Shown here: positions 18,701 to 26,689 of the stretch, piece after piece
Layout: each line of letters opens with the position of its first letter
How positions within the stretch are numbered: the first letter of the stretch is position 1
From: Shewanella sp. VB17
Lineage (GTDB): Bacteria; Pseudomonadota; Gammaproteobacteria; Enterobacterales; Shewanellaceae
Direction of reading: 5' to 3'
Length of the DNA: 64,000 bases
NCBI RefSeq assembly: GCF_013248905.1
Contig: NZ_JABRVS010000001.1
Coordinates: forward strand, 4,154,001 to 4,218,000
Notes under the pieces: model-generated
Database searches by the model: none
Told to the model about the DNA's origin: nothing
The model's input: only the letters and a program-made list of their open reading frames with translations
Translations under genes and position numbers: made by a program

Positions 18701-19312
18701 TTATAGATCAGTAACATAGCGTTCTTTAACACCAGCGTCTAAAGTCTCTGCAAAATTGGAATTTTCTCCAATATTATCGGCAATTTCCTGACCAAATGAT
18801 ATTTTAATTTTATCGTTCCAAGTGCTCGGTTGCCAAGTTTTACTTCTAAGGAAAGCCTTGCCACAATGAAAATATGCTTTGGTAACTTTAACCTCCATAA
18901 CTAACAATGCGTTATGAGATTTTGATGCTAAAGACTCACATATTTCATCTCCCTTTAAGAGCCGACAAGTACCATGAACTCTTAAAGATTCAACAGTGCC
19001 GGGCACTAAAAATATTAAAGCGACTTTATTTTGTTGCACAATATTTTCTAAAGAGAATGCTAATTTGTTACCACGTAACTCAGGAATTAATAAAGTATTA
19101 TTATCTGAAACTCTGACAAATCCAGCTTCGTCGCCTTTTGGAGATATTGTAGGGAAACCATCGCTATCAACTGTAGATAGCATCATGATTGGAGACGATG
19201 AAATGAAATTAATCATTCTGTCATTTAAAAAAGAGTAAATTTTCTTGCTAGCAACAGGATTTGGTTCACCAACCACTTCTCTTACGTCTTCAATATTATT
19301 TAACACTTCCAT
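18701..19312 (-). CDS. Pyridoxamine 5'-phosphate oxidase-type FMN-binding protein (MSMEG_1061-like)
   Basis: 203 residues, a PPOX/split-barrel flavoprotein. The core SSSPIMMLSTVDSDGFPTIS, then PKGDEAGFVRV, LLIPELRGNKLAFSLENI, KVALIFLVPGTVESLRVHGT and YFHCGKAFLRSKTW, is the pattern of the MSMEG_1061 group. Proteins of this group bind FMN and probably reduce small oxidised compounds; the substrate is unknown. The frame is intact, with Met at 19312. It belongs to the accessory island and has no operon partner. Confidence 0.78.
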   Translation of the reverse strand: MEVLNNIEDVREVVGEPNPVASKKIYSFLNDRMINFISSSPIMMLSTVDSDGFPTISPKGDEAGFVRVSDNNTLLIPELRGNKLAFSLENIVQQNKVALIFLVPGTVESLRVHGTCRLLKGDEICESLASKSHNALLVMEVKVTKAYFHCGKAFLRSKTWQPSTWNDKIKISFGQEIADNIGENSNFAETLDAGVKERYVTDL

Positions 19313-19534
19313 AGTTACGAAACTCTCCGTGATAAAACTAACGCCCTAATAATAGGCAAAAAATTGTTGGCTAAAATGTTGAGGAACGAAAACAGCCAAC
19401 TGTTTTTTGTCCTTATTAATTAGCTTGTTGAACGAAGCCGCTGTGCGGCAGAAGAGATAAAAATCACCTTTACCCTCCCATCATAAATACTTTATTGAGG
19501 CGACCGATCTTGGTCGTACCTCAGGAGTATTGTC

Positions 19535-19864
19535 ATGAATACATTTGAACAACAACGCTTTGATTCTCTTTATGAGCAACATCTTACCAACTTAACCCTG
19601 CAAGGCAAGCGACCTGCTACCATTGATGCTTATTCGCGCGCTATTAGGCGAATTGCTGCCTATTTTGACCGTTGCCCTGATAATCTTACCACCGATGACT
19701 TGAAGCGCTACTTTGCTCAACTGATCGCATCACATTCATGGAGCACGGTTAAGCTCGACCGGAACGGCTTGCAGTTTTTCTATCGTCATGTACTTAATCA
19801 AAACTGGGAGTGGCTCAATATTGTTAAGCCGCCACGAGTCCGAAGAAAATTCATAGCCGAATAA
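19535..19864 (+). pseudogene. Truncated tyrosine-recombinase (integrase), N-terminal domain only
   Basis: 109 codons that match only the SAM-like core-binding domain of tyrosine recombinases: HLTNLTLQGKRPATIDAYSR, AAYFDRCPDNLTTDDLKRYF, then SWSTVKLDRNGLQFFYRHVL and EWLNIVKPPRVRR. An intact enzyme of this kind, often tied to IS91/ISCR elements, has about 290 residues, with the catalytic R-H-R-Y domain after this point. Here the frame runs into a repeat copy (AAAATTCATAGCC at 19846) that supplies the last five residues and the stop. The start has GGAG eight bases upstream. Not expected to be catalytic. Confidence 0.75.
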
Positions 19865-20113
19865 AATTCATAGCCAGCCATTATTAATCAATAACATATC
19901 GACATCCCCGCGAGCCTTCAACGTTCTGCAAATATCAACTCATGAGAGGTAGGAATGTTAAGCTCATATAACCGAGTGCTCTTAACAAAATGAGGCTTTT
20001 TGTCATAAAAAATTGATTTTCAGGCAAGAAATATCTGCTCTGTTGATAAACTGAGGAAGATTCTATTGGAGGTATATTAGAGCTCTGTTGCACTTATTAT
20101 GTAAATCCAGCGT

Positions 20114-21091
20114 CTAGCCTACTTTCAGATACTCGCAACTCGTGAAAAAATGCCGTCGTCTTTTATTTAAGTGTTCACAGTAGCGACTTAGCTCTTGCAA
20201 TGTCCCTACTGGTCCATGAAATAGATGCCCAAACTCTGTGGTGATTTTGAGCCAATTGTCAGCAGGAATGTTTAGCCTCGTTAATATCTTATCTGCATTG
20301 GCCGAGATTGCTCCGCGTTTATCATCTCGAATAATACGGCCTGTTTCATCAATTAATTCAAGATAGTCTTTCAGCGCGAAGTTTATGCCTTTGGGTTGAT
20401 TCAGCCGTTCATCCCCAATAAAAGGCAGTAACCTGGTAGGTTGTTTTCCATTGATTGCCGCGTTGACTCGCAATTGAAGGCTGGTGTAGTCTGAATTCTC
20501 GGGCGTATTGGCCATCTTAGCGCGAATAGGATTAAGCTCGACATAAGCCATACAGGCCAGCACTGCCGCTTCATCCAAAAGAGCTTGAGATTTAAACCGC
20601 CCTTCCCAGAAATGACCTGTGCAATTATCTTCAAAGTTGGCTTGTCTGGCAATCGGCTCATTAAGGCATCGCATAAACCAGCTAATATCACTCAGCCGTG
20701 AGCGGTAAGTCGCAATAAGATGTTTTAATTTAGCCACTTGGCGCTCATCAATCACTTCACCTCGAGCAAATTTTTGTGTGAGTGCTGTGCCGTTAAAGCA
20801 TTGATGCCATTGTTCAACCACTTCCCTATCTGACCAGACATTGGCTTTATCTAAATCGATATATAACACAATATGCAAATGATTACTCATCACCGCATAG
20901 GCAGCCACATCAATTGCAAATACTTCAGATAATTTAAGCATTTGCGCCTCAACCCAACCGCGTCGATGGTCATAGTTTTTACCTGTGTACTTATCGTCAC
21001 CACAGAGATATGCGCGGCGCACGACACGGCTACAACAATGGTAGTAAGGTGTATCTTCGATGCTTATCAGCGTTCTTCTAGGACGAGGCAT
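20114..21091 (-). CDS. REP-associated tyrosine (Y1/HUH) transposase, IS200-like
   Basis: 325 residues. The start MPRPRRTLISIEDTPYYHCC is typical of the long RAYT-type 'transposase' of Shewanella and relatives. The HUH metal motif is in AYAVMSNHLHIVLYI and a candidate catalytic Tyr is in CMAYVELNPIRA, with GHFWEGRFKSQALLDEAAVL between them. A C-terminal extension of about 110 residues follows the Y1 domain. Y1 transposases cut and join single DNA strands through a 5'-phosphotyrosine. The frame is intact. GGAG lies upstream of the ATG. The gene sits inside the repeat-bounded unit described separately. Confidence 0.88.
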   Translation of the reverse strand: MPRPRRTLISIEDTPYYHCCSRVVRRAYLCGDDKYTGKNYDHRRGWVEAQMLKLSEVFAIDVAAYAVMSNHLHIVLYIDLDKANVWSDREVVEQWHQCFNGTALTQKFARGEVIDERQVAKLKHLIATYRSRLSDISWFMRCLNEPIARQANFEDNCTGHFWEGRFKSQALLDEAAVLACMAYVELNPIRAKMANTPENSDYTSLQLRVNAAINGKQPTRLLPFIGDERLNQPKGINFALKDYLELIDETGRIIRDDKRGAISANADKILTRLNIPADNWLKITTEFGHLFHGPVGTLQELSRYCEHLNKRRRHFFTSCEYLKVG

Positions 21092-21162
21092 AACTCACTC
21101 CAATCACATCACCATGATTAAATTTTAGTCACAGCGACAGGAAGTGCAATTAACGATGGCTG
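20950..21162. repeat. Copy 1 of a 213-bp direct duplication (5' end of the transposase gene)
   Basis: This stretch, covering about the first 47 codons of the transposase plus its upstream region to CAATTAACGATGGCTG, recurs at 21226-21438 with an offset of exactly 276 and no gaps. It is the copy that belongs to the intact gene. Confidence 0.9.
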
Positions 21163-21225
21163 CAATTAACGATGGCTGTCTTATGGATTCTTATGGATTC
21201 TTATCGCTGTCTTATGGATTCTTAT
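21163..21225 (+). repeat. Short tandem repeats and an extra CAATTAACGATGGCTG copy
   Basis: CAATTAACGATGGCTG ends copy 1 and is repeated at once (21163-21178). Then come several copies of the decamer CTTATGGATT/TTATGGATTC, interrupted by one TTATCGCTG. This looks like local expansion at the junction between the two duplicated copies. Confidence 0.75.
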
Positions 21226-21438
21226 CAACCCAACCGCGTCGATGGTCATAGTTTTTACCTGTGTACTTATCGTCACCACAGAGATATGCGCGGCGCACGA
21301 CACGGCTACAACAATGGTAGTAAGGTGTATCTTCGATACTTATCAATGTTCTTCTAGGCTGGGGCATAACTCACTCCAATCACATCACCATGATTAAATT
21401 TTAGTCACAGCGACAGGAAGTGCAATTAACAATGGCTG
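21226..21438. repeat. Copy 2 of the 213-bp duplication, a decaying transposase 5' fragment
   Basis: Almost identical to 20950-21162 but with changes clustered around 21338-21363, for example in the codons for residues 2-10. It contains a transposase start on the minus strand followed by about 45 codons, then loses the gene. It is non-functional. Confidence 0.85.
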
Positions 21439-21556
21439 TCTATGGATTTTGTTGGACAGAAGCGGGTTAGAGTATTAAGTCTAACTCACCTTTTTTGGAT
21501 TAAAGAAAGTACCTTAGTTTATTCGAACCCCCTAAATAGCTACGACCCCTTTATCA

Positions 21557-23326
21557 CTAACTAACCATCTCAAGTGTATCTTCAAGAACTTCTCGCTCAA
21601 AATCAGACAACTCAGTAAAGAAGCTACGCTCTTCTCCACCGTTTCCAATATAAATCACATTTGCTTTATTAGAAAAGTAAGTCGTATTAACCTCGTTAAC
21701 TTTTACTGCTTCAAATGGCTTTTCTTTATTTTTATCTCTGCTTTCTCGAGATTGATTCGGCTCTTTTTTATGTTCTGATATCGAAATAAATGTTTGAGTG
21801 TCACTAGGGAGATTACTACCTATAAAATTTAATATCAGATCTAAGTTCGTTTGGTCAATATCTTCCTTCAAGACAGCGTCCAAAAGGAAAGGCAAACGGT
21901 GAATATTATCTGTCTCCGCAATTATCGAATTTAACGCAAAATGGTAAGCCATCACGGTCTTGTGCAATTCAACACCCTGAAAAGGAAAGGAATTAATTCT
22001 ATACAATTCCTTATACCTATTTTCTCTCAGTGGTTTTAGCCCTAACTTAACTAGATAAGATTCAAATTTTTTTGTAAAATCTCTCTCCTTAGATCTTCTC
22101 TCAGATAGTGTGTCCTCTTCTGTTTTCATGGCAGCTAGTTCGCCTTTGGCTTTAGTTAGCTTAGTTCGTAGATCTCTCACTTCTGATTGAATATTGGAAT
22201 ACAGCTTTACATCAGTCTTATTATCTATCCACTGGTCGAAAGTTACACCTTCGAATTTTCGAGCCAGCAACTCGCCATATATTGTAGCTATCTCAGTTTC
22301 AAGCTTTTCTATTCTTTTAACTGAGCCATTCAAATCCGACTGTTTCTTTTTTAATTTATCATTAATTGTAGATGCTAAATTTTCGGTATCATTTACTTTT
22401 TGATAATGGCTATACAGACCTTCCAAAGAGTAAGGCAGTACCTGGGTGCAAGACGGGCATCTATCCACACCATTAAAACTCTGATTTTTTATATTGTTTT
22501 TAGTACGTCTAAGAATGCTTTTATGGTTCTGTAACAAGGAGATTTCATTATTAACTTTAGTATGGCGAAGACGCTCATCACCAAGACTCCGGACACAGCT
22601 CTCATATCCCATTAAATAGTTTTCAGCATCTTCTCCAAACTTTTCGTCAACGAGGTTGGCAAACTTAAAATCTGCCTTTTGGCTATATCGCTTTAAATTT
22701 GAAATGTCGGTAGCTAATATTTCTTTTTCTTTTGTTAACTTTCTGTGCTCAACTCGATCAAAATCGTTTGTGATACCCAAATAGTAATCCAGGTAATCGT
22801 CATTGAAACCTTTGTAGTAATTCAGGTTAGAGAAGGACTCTCTGACATATACCCAACCAACTGATTGAGAAACATAGTAAGGCAAGAACATGCACTCTAA
22901 AGGAGCTTGTTTAAGCTCACCAGATTGTTCCAACATCAAGTTAAAACCAAATGAATCACTAAGGTATCTTTTTAATTTTACATGCTCAGCACTAACATCA
23001 GAATCAATACCATAAAAGATTGTGGTTCTACCACTTGGCTCTTTTATATAAATAGTCTCCGTTTCTCTTATGATCGTATAGGGTTCTTCAACGTCTCCCC
23101 AACACTTTGTAAAATTCAACCTAAACGTTGGATTATAAGAAAGGATTTCATGTAACCCTTCTTTTACATCATTGACACCAAACACATAGATCAAACTCTG
23201 TATTAGAGTACTTTTACCTGACGTATTCCGGCCGCTAATCAAATTGGCGCCAGGTCCAAAACTCTCATAAAATGACGTTTTTTTGTTTTCCGTAAAAACG
23301 AAAAGACTTTCAAAATTAATTTTCAT
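21557..23326 (-). CDS. SMC/Rad50-like ATPase of a two-gene putative defence operon
   Basis: 589 residues. Walker A is GRNTSGKST (32-40). Two coiled-coil-rich stretches (about 190-285 and 305-425) flank a zinc-hook-like CPSC at 290-293. The C-terminal half has the signature-like FQGVELHKTVMAYHFAL (about 449-465) and the Walker-B-like LPFLLDAVLKEDID (478-491), then ISISEH. The acidic residue usually following the Walker B Asp is Ala here (DAV), though KED follows. This layout is that of short Rad50/SMC ATPases in Lamassu (LmuB) and ABC-component conflict systems. The ATG lies 9 nt after the nuclease stop; the Shine-Dalgarno AGG overlaps that stop codon, so the two genes are coupled. No third gene is present. 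Confidence 0.72.
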   Translation of the reverse strand: MKINFESLFVFTENKKTSFYESFGPGANLISGRNTSGKSTLIQSLIYVFGVNDVKEGLHEILSYNPTFRLNFTKCWGDVEEPYTIIRETETIYIKEPSGRTTIFYGIDSDVSAEHVKLKRYLSDSFGFNLMLEQSGELKQAPLECMFLPYYVSQSVGWVYVRESFSNLNYYKGFNDDYLDYYLGITNDFDRVEHRKLTKEKEILATDISNLKRYSQKADFKFANLVDEKFGEDAENYLMGYESCVRSLGDERLRHTKVNNEISLLQNHKSILRRTKNNIKNQSFNGVDRCPSCTQVLPYSLEGLYSHYQKVNDTENLASTINDKLKKKQSDLNGSVKRIEKLETEIATIYGELLARKFEGVTFDQWIDNKTDVKLYSNIQSEVRDLRTKLTKAKGELAAMKTEEDTLSERRSKERDFTKKFESYLVKLGLKPLRENRYKELYRINSFPFQGVELHKTVMAYHFALNSIIAETDNIHRLPFLLDAVLKEDIDQTNLDLILNFIGSNLPSDTQTFISISEHKKEPNQSRESRDKNKEKPFEAVKVNEVNTTYFSNKANVIYIGNGGEERSFFTELSDFEREVLEDTLEMVS

Positions 23327-23335
23327 AATAATAAC

Positions 23336-24442
23336 CTAGCAGTGAAACTCTACGAAAGAACACAAAATAGCCAACAGTATGTCTACGTCACTTAGATTCG
23401 TGTGGTGAGATGACCTTATGCCTTTCAAGTAATCGTTAAACATTTCATCGAATTTATCGCAGTGGCTGTAATCATTTGTCTTAACATAATCTTTGATTAC
23501 CTGATATGTATAGTTGTTCATATCCTTCAGCAATTCGAAAGTGATGGCTATATACTCTTCAGGCTTTAAGCGCACCTTAATAGGGAAGCTAATCTTTCCA
23601 ACAAAATTTGGTGAGTGATCTCGCCAGAAATCGTAAGTTTCCTGTTTGGTATCAAGGATAGTCATCGTTTTTCTGATTTCTTCCCCTTCAACTCTCTTAG
23701 AAGCATCCATCAACTTAACAACATTTCCTTGGTTATAAGCAGTTTCAACACCTCTAAATAACTCGAGCAATACATCAATAGCTGCTTTAGGATCTACAAT
23801 ATGAGGAAAATTGGTTTTCATTAAACCTAATAACCCTTCTTTTTGCTTTTTGGCTGTTTTCTGAAAATCTATCCATTGAAAATGGACATCTCCTAAGCCT
23901 TCACCATAATTTTCAACATCGTACTCATCACAAAAGCACTGTATATAATTACATGCTTTTTCTTTTATATCTATAGGTAAATGCTCAAAGCAAACGAATG
24001 AGTTTGTCTCGTTTATAACGACCTTTTCCTTTTTCTTACCAGCTTTCCTATCATCTTTATTGGGGTTATAGAAAAAATCCAGTTCGGTATTGGATATAAA
24101 AATTGTCTCATGTGAATAGTGCTCACACTTAGGAATGGAATCATTTTTTAGGTCTGTTCCAACTTCCAGTATTTTCGCAAGAATTTCCCCAAAATTGCCA
24201 TCAATTTTCCACAATGAGCCTGTTTTTTTCTTAGCCTGATAAGCCTTGATATTTCTAATACGTTGGCTATCACTTGTTCTAAAGCAAAACAAGAAATCGT
24301 CATGGTGCTCAATGCAAAGAAAATAATCTTGGTCTTTAAAAGTCGCATACTCTTCCAATAGCAAATACAACGCACAGTTTCTTTGAAACTCAAAACCACT
24401 GAGCGCAACTACACCGCTATTTGCAGCCTTCTTCTTAGTCAA
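23336..24442 (-). CDS. DUF4297/Cap4-like restriction-endonuclease-fold protein of a putative defence operon
   Basis: 368 residues. The N-terminal 130 residues have the features of DUF4297 (Cap4/LmuA) nucleases: the entry motif SGFEFQRNCALYLLLEEY, then a candidate PD-(D/E)xK site made of Glu45 and Asp48/49 in CIEHHDDFLFCF and Gln69-x-Lys71 in AYQAKKK. Similar nucleases degrade DNA when triggered in CBASS and Lamassu systems. The rest (about 140-368) is helical and unrecognised, perhaps an effector-assembly or sensor part. The start is TTG at 24442, overlapping the last codons of a decayed integrase; GGAG lies about 11 nt upstream. It is followed at 9 nt by the SMC-like ATPase gene. The assignment is by motif and context only. 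Confidence 0.65.
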   Translation of the reverse strand: MTKKKAANSGVVALSGFEFQRNCALYLLLEEYATFKDQDYFLCIEHHDDFLFCFRTSDSQRIRNIKAYQAKKKTGSLWKIDGNFGEILAKILEVGTDLKNDSIPKCEHYSHETIFISNTELDFFYNPNKDDRKAGKKKEKVVINETNSFVCFEHLPIDIKEKACNYIQCFCDEYDVENYGEGLGDVHFQWIDFQKTAKKQKEGLLGLMKTNFPHIVDPKAAIDVLLELFRGVETAYNQGNVVKLMDASKRVEGEEIRKTMTILDTKQETYDFWRDHSPNFVGKISFPIKVRLKPEEYIAITFELLKDMNNYTYQVIKDYVKTNDYSHCDKFDEMFNDYLKGIRSSHHTNLSDVDILLAILCSFVEFHC

Positions 24443-24760
24443 TTTGATAATACTCCGGAGTAGTTGCGTTGACGTTAGAAACTAGGCTAGCCCAGGGAGC
24501 ATAAGCTTTTCTCTGCTCATCTAAGTATTCATAGTTATGGCTCTGTACACCTGTGTGTATTTTATGCCCTAACATGGTTTTCGCCACATGAAATAGAACG
24601 TCCATTGATTCCTATATGTTTCGCGCTGTTCGGCGCATGTAGTGATTGCTAGTTCTTGGGAAGCCTGCTGGCTGCTTCTATACCTAAACGCTACTGGCGC
24701 ATTTTCAGACATCGGCCTGTATTCACCCTTGCTAATTGGAAGCGATAATTTATCCAGCCA
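24435..24760 (-). pseudogene. Decayed tyrosine integrase, C-terminal catalytic region
   Basis: Translating the minus strand gives pieces of a P4-type integrase. RPMSENAPVAFRYRS is a dispersed fragment near 24720. HYMRRTARN near 24640 resembles the H-x-x-R box. A TAG stop follows, then ESMDVLFHVAKTMLGHKIHT, GVQSHNYEYLDEQRKAYAPW and a final TAA at 24435. The frame is broken by the stop and at least one shift, so no active enzyme is made. It abuts and overlaps the start of the nuclease gene, marking the right part of the island as an old integration site. Confidence 0.7.
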
Positions 24761-25017
24761 CCCATCATAAAAAAGGGCTATTTAACAACATGTCAATTCT
24801 GACGCTATAAAAGTTAAATTAGCAGTAGGTCACTGTTTATTATTGACATAAAATATCAATACGCCGATGTTTATGCAACTAGAAGTAAGTGGACATATAT
24901 GGACGCTCCCGGTTAGTCAAGGTAATACTCATGTAACCAAGGTATTGCTTACCTTGGTTTCTCTGCTAACTATTGCCTCTCGTCACGTGTTTATTGACTG
25001 ACTCTTTTCGCTTTATA
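24761..25017. other. Intergenic remainder right of the decayed integrase
   Basis: No gene, RNA or repeat could be supported here. The A/T-rich sequence may be the further decayed 5' part of the integrase gene. Confidence 0.3.
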
Positions 25018-25210
25018 ACAAAATCATAGCCAGCCATTGTTTAACAAAATCATAGCCAGCCATTGTTAATAAATAACATACCTATATTCTAGCGAGCGCT
25101 CTATAAACAAGAAGAGATGGCAAGAAGAGATGGGACAGGCATAACTTTATCTTGCTTGAAATTACGAGGTAGATACCGCCGATTAACAATAGCTGGTTAT
25201 GGTTTATGTT
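25018..25210. mobile_element. About 190-bp non-autonomous (MITE/REP-like) derivative of the transposase unit
   Basis: The left end has AACAAAATCATAGCCAGCC twice in tandem (25018-25042 and 25043-25067), going on into TTAATAAATAACATA. That continuation matches the left end at 19863, and the similarity goes on to GCGAGC. The right end ATTAACAATAGCTGGTTATG (25182-25201) is its inverted partner. There is no coding sequence between them. The length and shared ends suggest mobilisation by the RAYT at 20114-21091. Confidence 0.6.
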
Positions 25211-25306
25211 ACTAAAATACACATTCAGGGCTGAATTCTGCATCTTGAGGTAATTTAGCGATTAACGTTATTGTAGGATCATCAAGGATAACATCTGTTT
25301 GTAAGA

Positions 25307-26668
25307 TCACTCAAAATGATGCAATGGATGCTGATGCCATTGCTCGTAGCTGAGTGATGGAAAAACATGATTTCTCAACCAATGAACTGCCTTCAACGTC
25401 TTTAATCCGTCAAACCAAATCAACCAGTGATGCTCAGCTTGAGCGGTCTTTTTCATTTGGCCGCTATGGCAAATAAATTCATCCAATTTTATGGTTTCTA
25501 GCCAATGATCAAGGCAAGAAGGTGATAAAGCAGCTTTTAGATACTGAGCACTACTAGCATCCATCGTCATTAACTCAGCTTGTAACTCTGTTATCAATGA
25601 AGAGAGCATTGGCATGAGTGATGATTTACAGAGTAAGTCGGACGTCCCCCAAGAATGTTGCTTAATCCATACCTTCACCGCATACAGCAAGGCCTTTAAT
25701 GCATAAAAGCACAGCGGATGATACATCGGCCATGTTTTATCTGCATTGTCTGACTGTAACATCTTATCAACCGCAGGCCCTGTGCCAAAAGGCACTCTAT
25801 CTGATACTCTCGATAAAATAGGTAACACATACTCATTTTGTATGAAAATAGGTCCAACCTTTCTCAGTTTATTGAGTAAATAAAAATCTTCTCCGGCAGC
25901 GCGTTTAGGAAACCCACGGACTTGTGCATAATAATTAAGCTCAATGGCAAAGGCGCTACCAATAGTATGAAAGGCATATTCAGACTGAGTAAAACCCAAG
26001 CCATCGACATAGTAACGCAATGATTTTTCGTATCTTTGTGTGGCTTCAAATATGGTTGAATAACGCACATCGTTATTTGTGTCTCGGATATGTTCAAATT
26101 CAAACACTTGAGCAGAGTGATCATCTGGGCAAGCGTTCACCGTTTGCAAGTAGTCACCATTTGGTCTGGCATCGGCATCCGTGCTACCTACCCAAGAAGA
26201 TGATAAAAATTCATCAAGATAAAGTTGACAAGCGATATCAACACCAATCTTTCGTGCCAGCCCAACCCCTTGTTTGTGAGGAATACGGTGCTGTGAAAAC
26301 CTGTCCACCGACAACACTGTGAATCTAGGTGACAGTTGATGAAGGCCAATATTGTCTACCTTTGTCAGCATCGGCTTACCACTCAGGAAGGTGAGTAACG
26401 ATTGATTATCTTCATGAGGTGAAATAGCGCTATCAGGCTGATTAATGACGACAATCAAGCAAATTGATTGGTCTTCTCTTAAATTTTCAGCTAATGCCAT
26501 ATAGTGATGAATAAATGCCAATGACTCCTTATACGCGGGGACCACCGCACAATAATCAACGCGTTGAGGTGACACCAATGCCAGAGCCTGTTTGACTGAC
26601 TGTACTTCTGGCTCACCATAACGCGTCACATAGTGTTGCAGTCTTTGTCTCTGTGAGGGTAATATCAT
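25307..26668 (-). CDS. Glycosyltransferase-like (GT-A fold) protein
   Basis: 453 residues, cytoplasmic; no signal peptide or membrane helix is obvious. VDYCAVVPAYKES is the start of a GT-A Rossmann unit and SSSWVGSTDADARPNGDYL holds the DxD-like metal site. RGFPKRAAGEDFYLLNKLRK resembles the ED-containing acceptor region of family 2 transferases. Acceptor and sugar donor are unknown. It is followed on the same strand, 21 nt away, by the miaE gene upstream of it, so the two may share a promoter. It marks the return to core sequence after the island. Confidence 0.65.
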   Translation of the reverse strand: MILPSQRQRLQHYVTRYGEPEVQSVKQALALVSPQRVDYCAVVPAYKESLAFIHHYMALAENLREDQSICLIVVINQPDSAISPHEDNQSLLTFLSGKPMLTKVDNIGLHQLSPRFTVLSVDRFSQHRIPHKQGVGLARKIGVDIACQLYLDEFLSSSWVGSTDADARPNGDYLQTVNACPDDHSAQVFEFEHIRDTNNDVRYSTIFEATQRYEKSLRYYVDGLGFTQSEYAFHTIGSAFAIELNYYAQVRGFPKRAAGEDFYLLNKLRKVGPIFIQNEYVLPILSRVSDRVPFGTGPAVDKMLQSDNADKTWPMYHPLCFYALKALLYAVKVWIKQHSWGTSDLLCKSSLMPMLSSLITELQAELMTMDASSAQYLKAALSPSCLDHWLETIKLDEFICHSGQMKKTAQAEHHWLIWFDGLKTLKAVHWLRNHVFPSLSYEQWHQHPLHHFE

Positions 26669-26689
26669 CCTATTACAGCCTAATATTCA

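Larger units (their letters stand above)
19863..21453. mobile_element. Mobile unit: REP-associated Y1 transposase gene between inverted repeat ends
   Basis: The left end AAAATTCATAGCCAGCCATT (from 19863) and the right end, read in reverse complement from 21453 (AACAAAATCCATAGACAGCC, then ATTGTTAATTG), form an inverted repeat with few mismatches. Between them lie the transposase gene (20114-21091, minus) and a duplicated copy of its 5' region. The same ends occur at 25018-25210 without a transposase, and a right end alone occurs near 40663. This is the pattern expected of repeats moved in trans by one transposase. Confidence 0.6.

Noticed and set aside
21172..21357. 61-codon plus-strand frame
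   Set aside because: It runs antisense through the tandem decamers and the duplicated transposase fragment.
21557..24442. Interpretation of the ATPase gene as RecF, RecN or another housekeeping repair protein
   Set aside because: Length, CPSC hook, coupling to a nuclease-like gene and island location do not fit housekeeping RecF or RecN.
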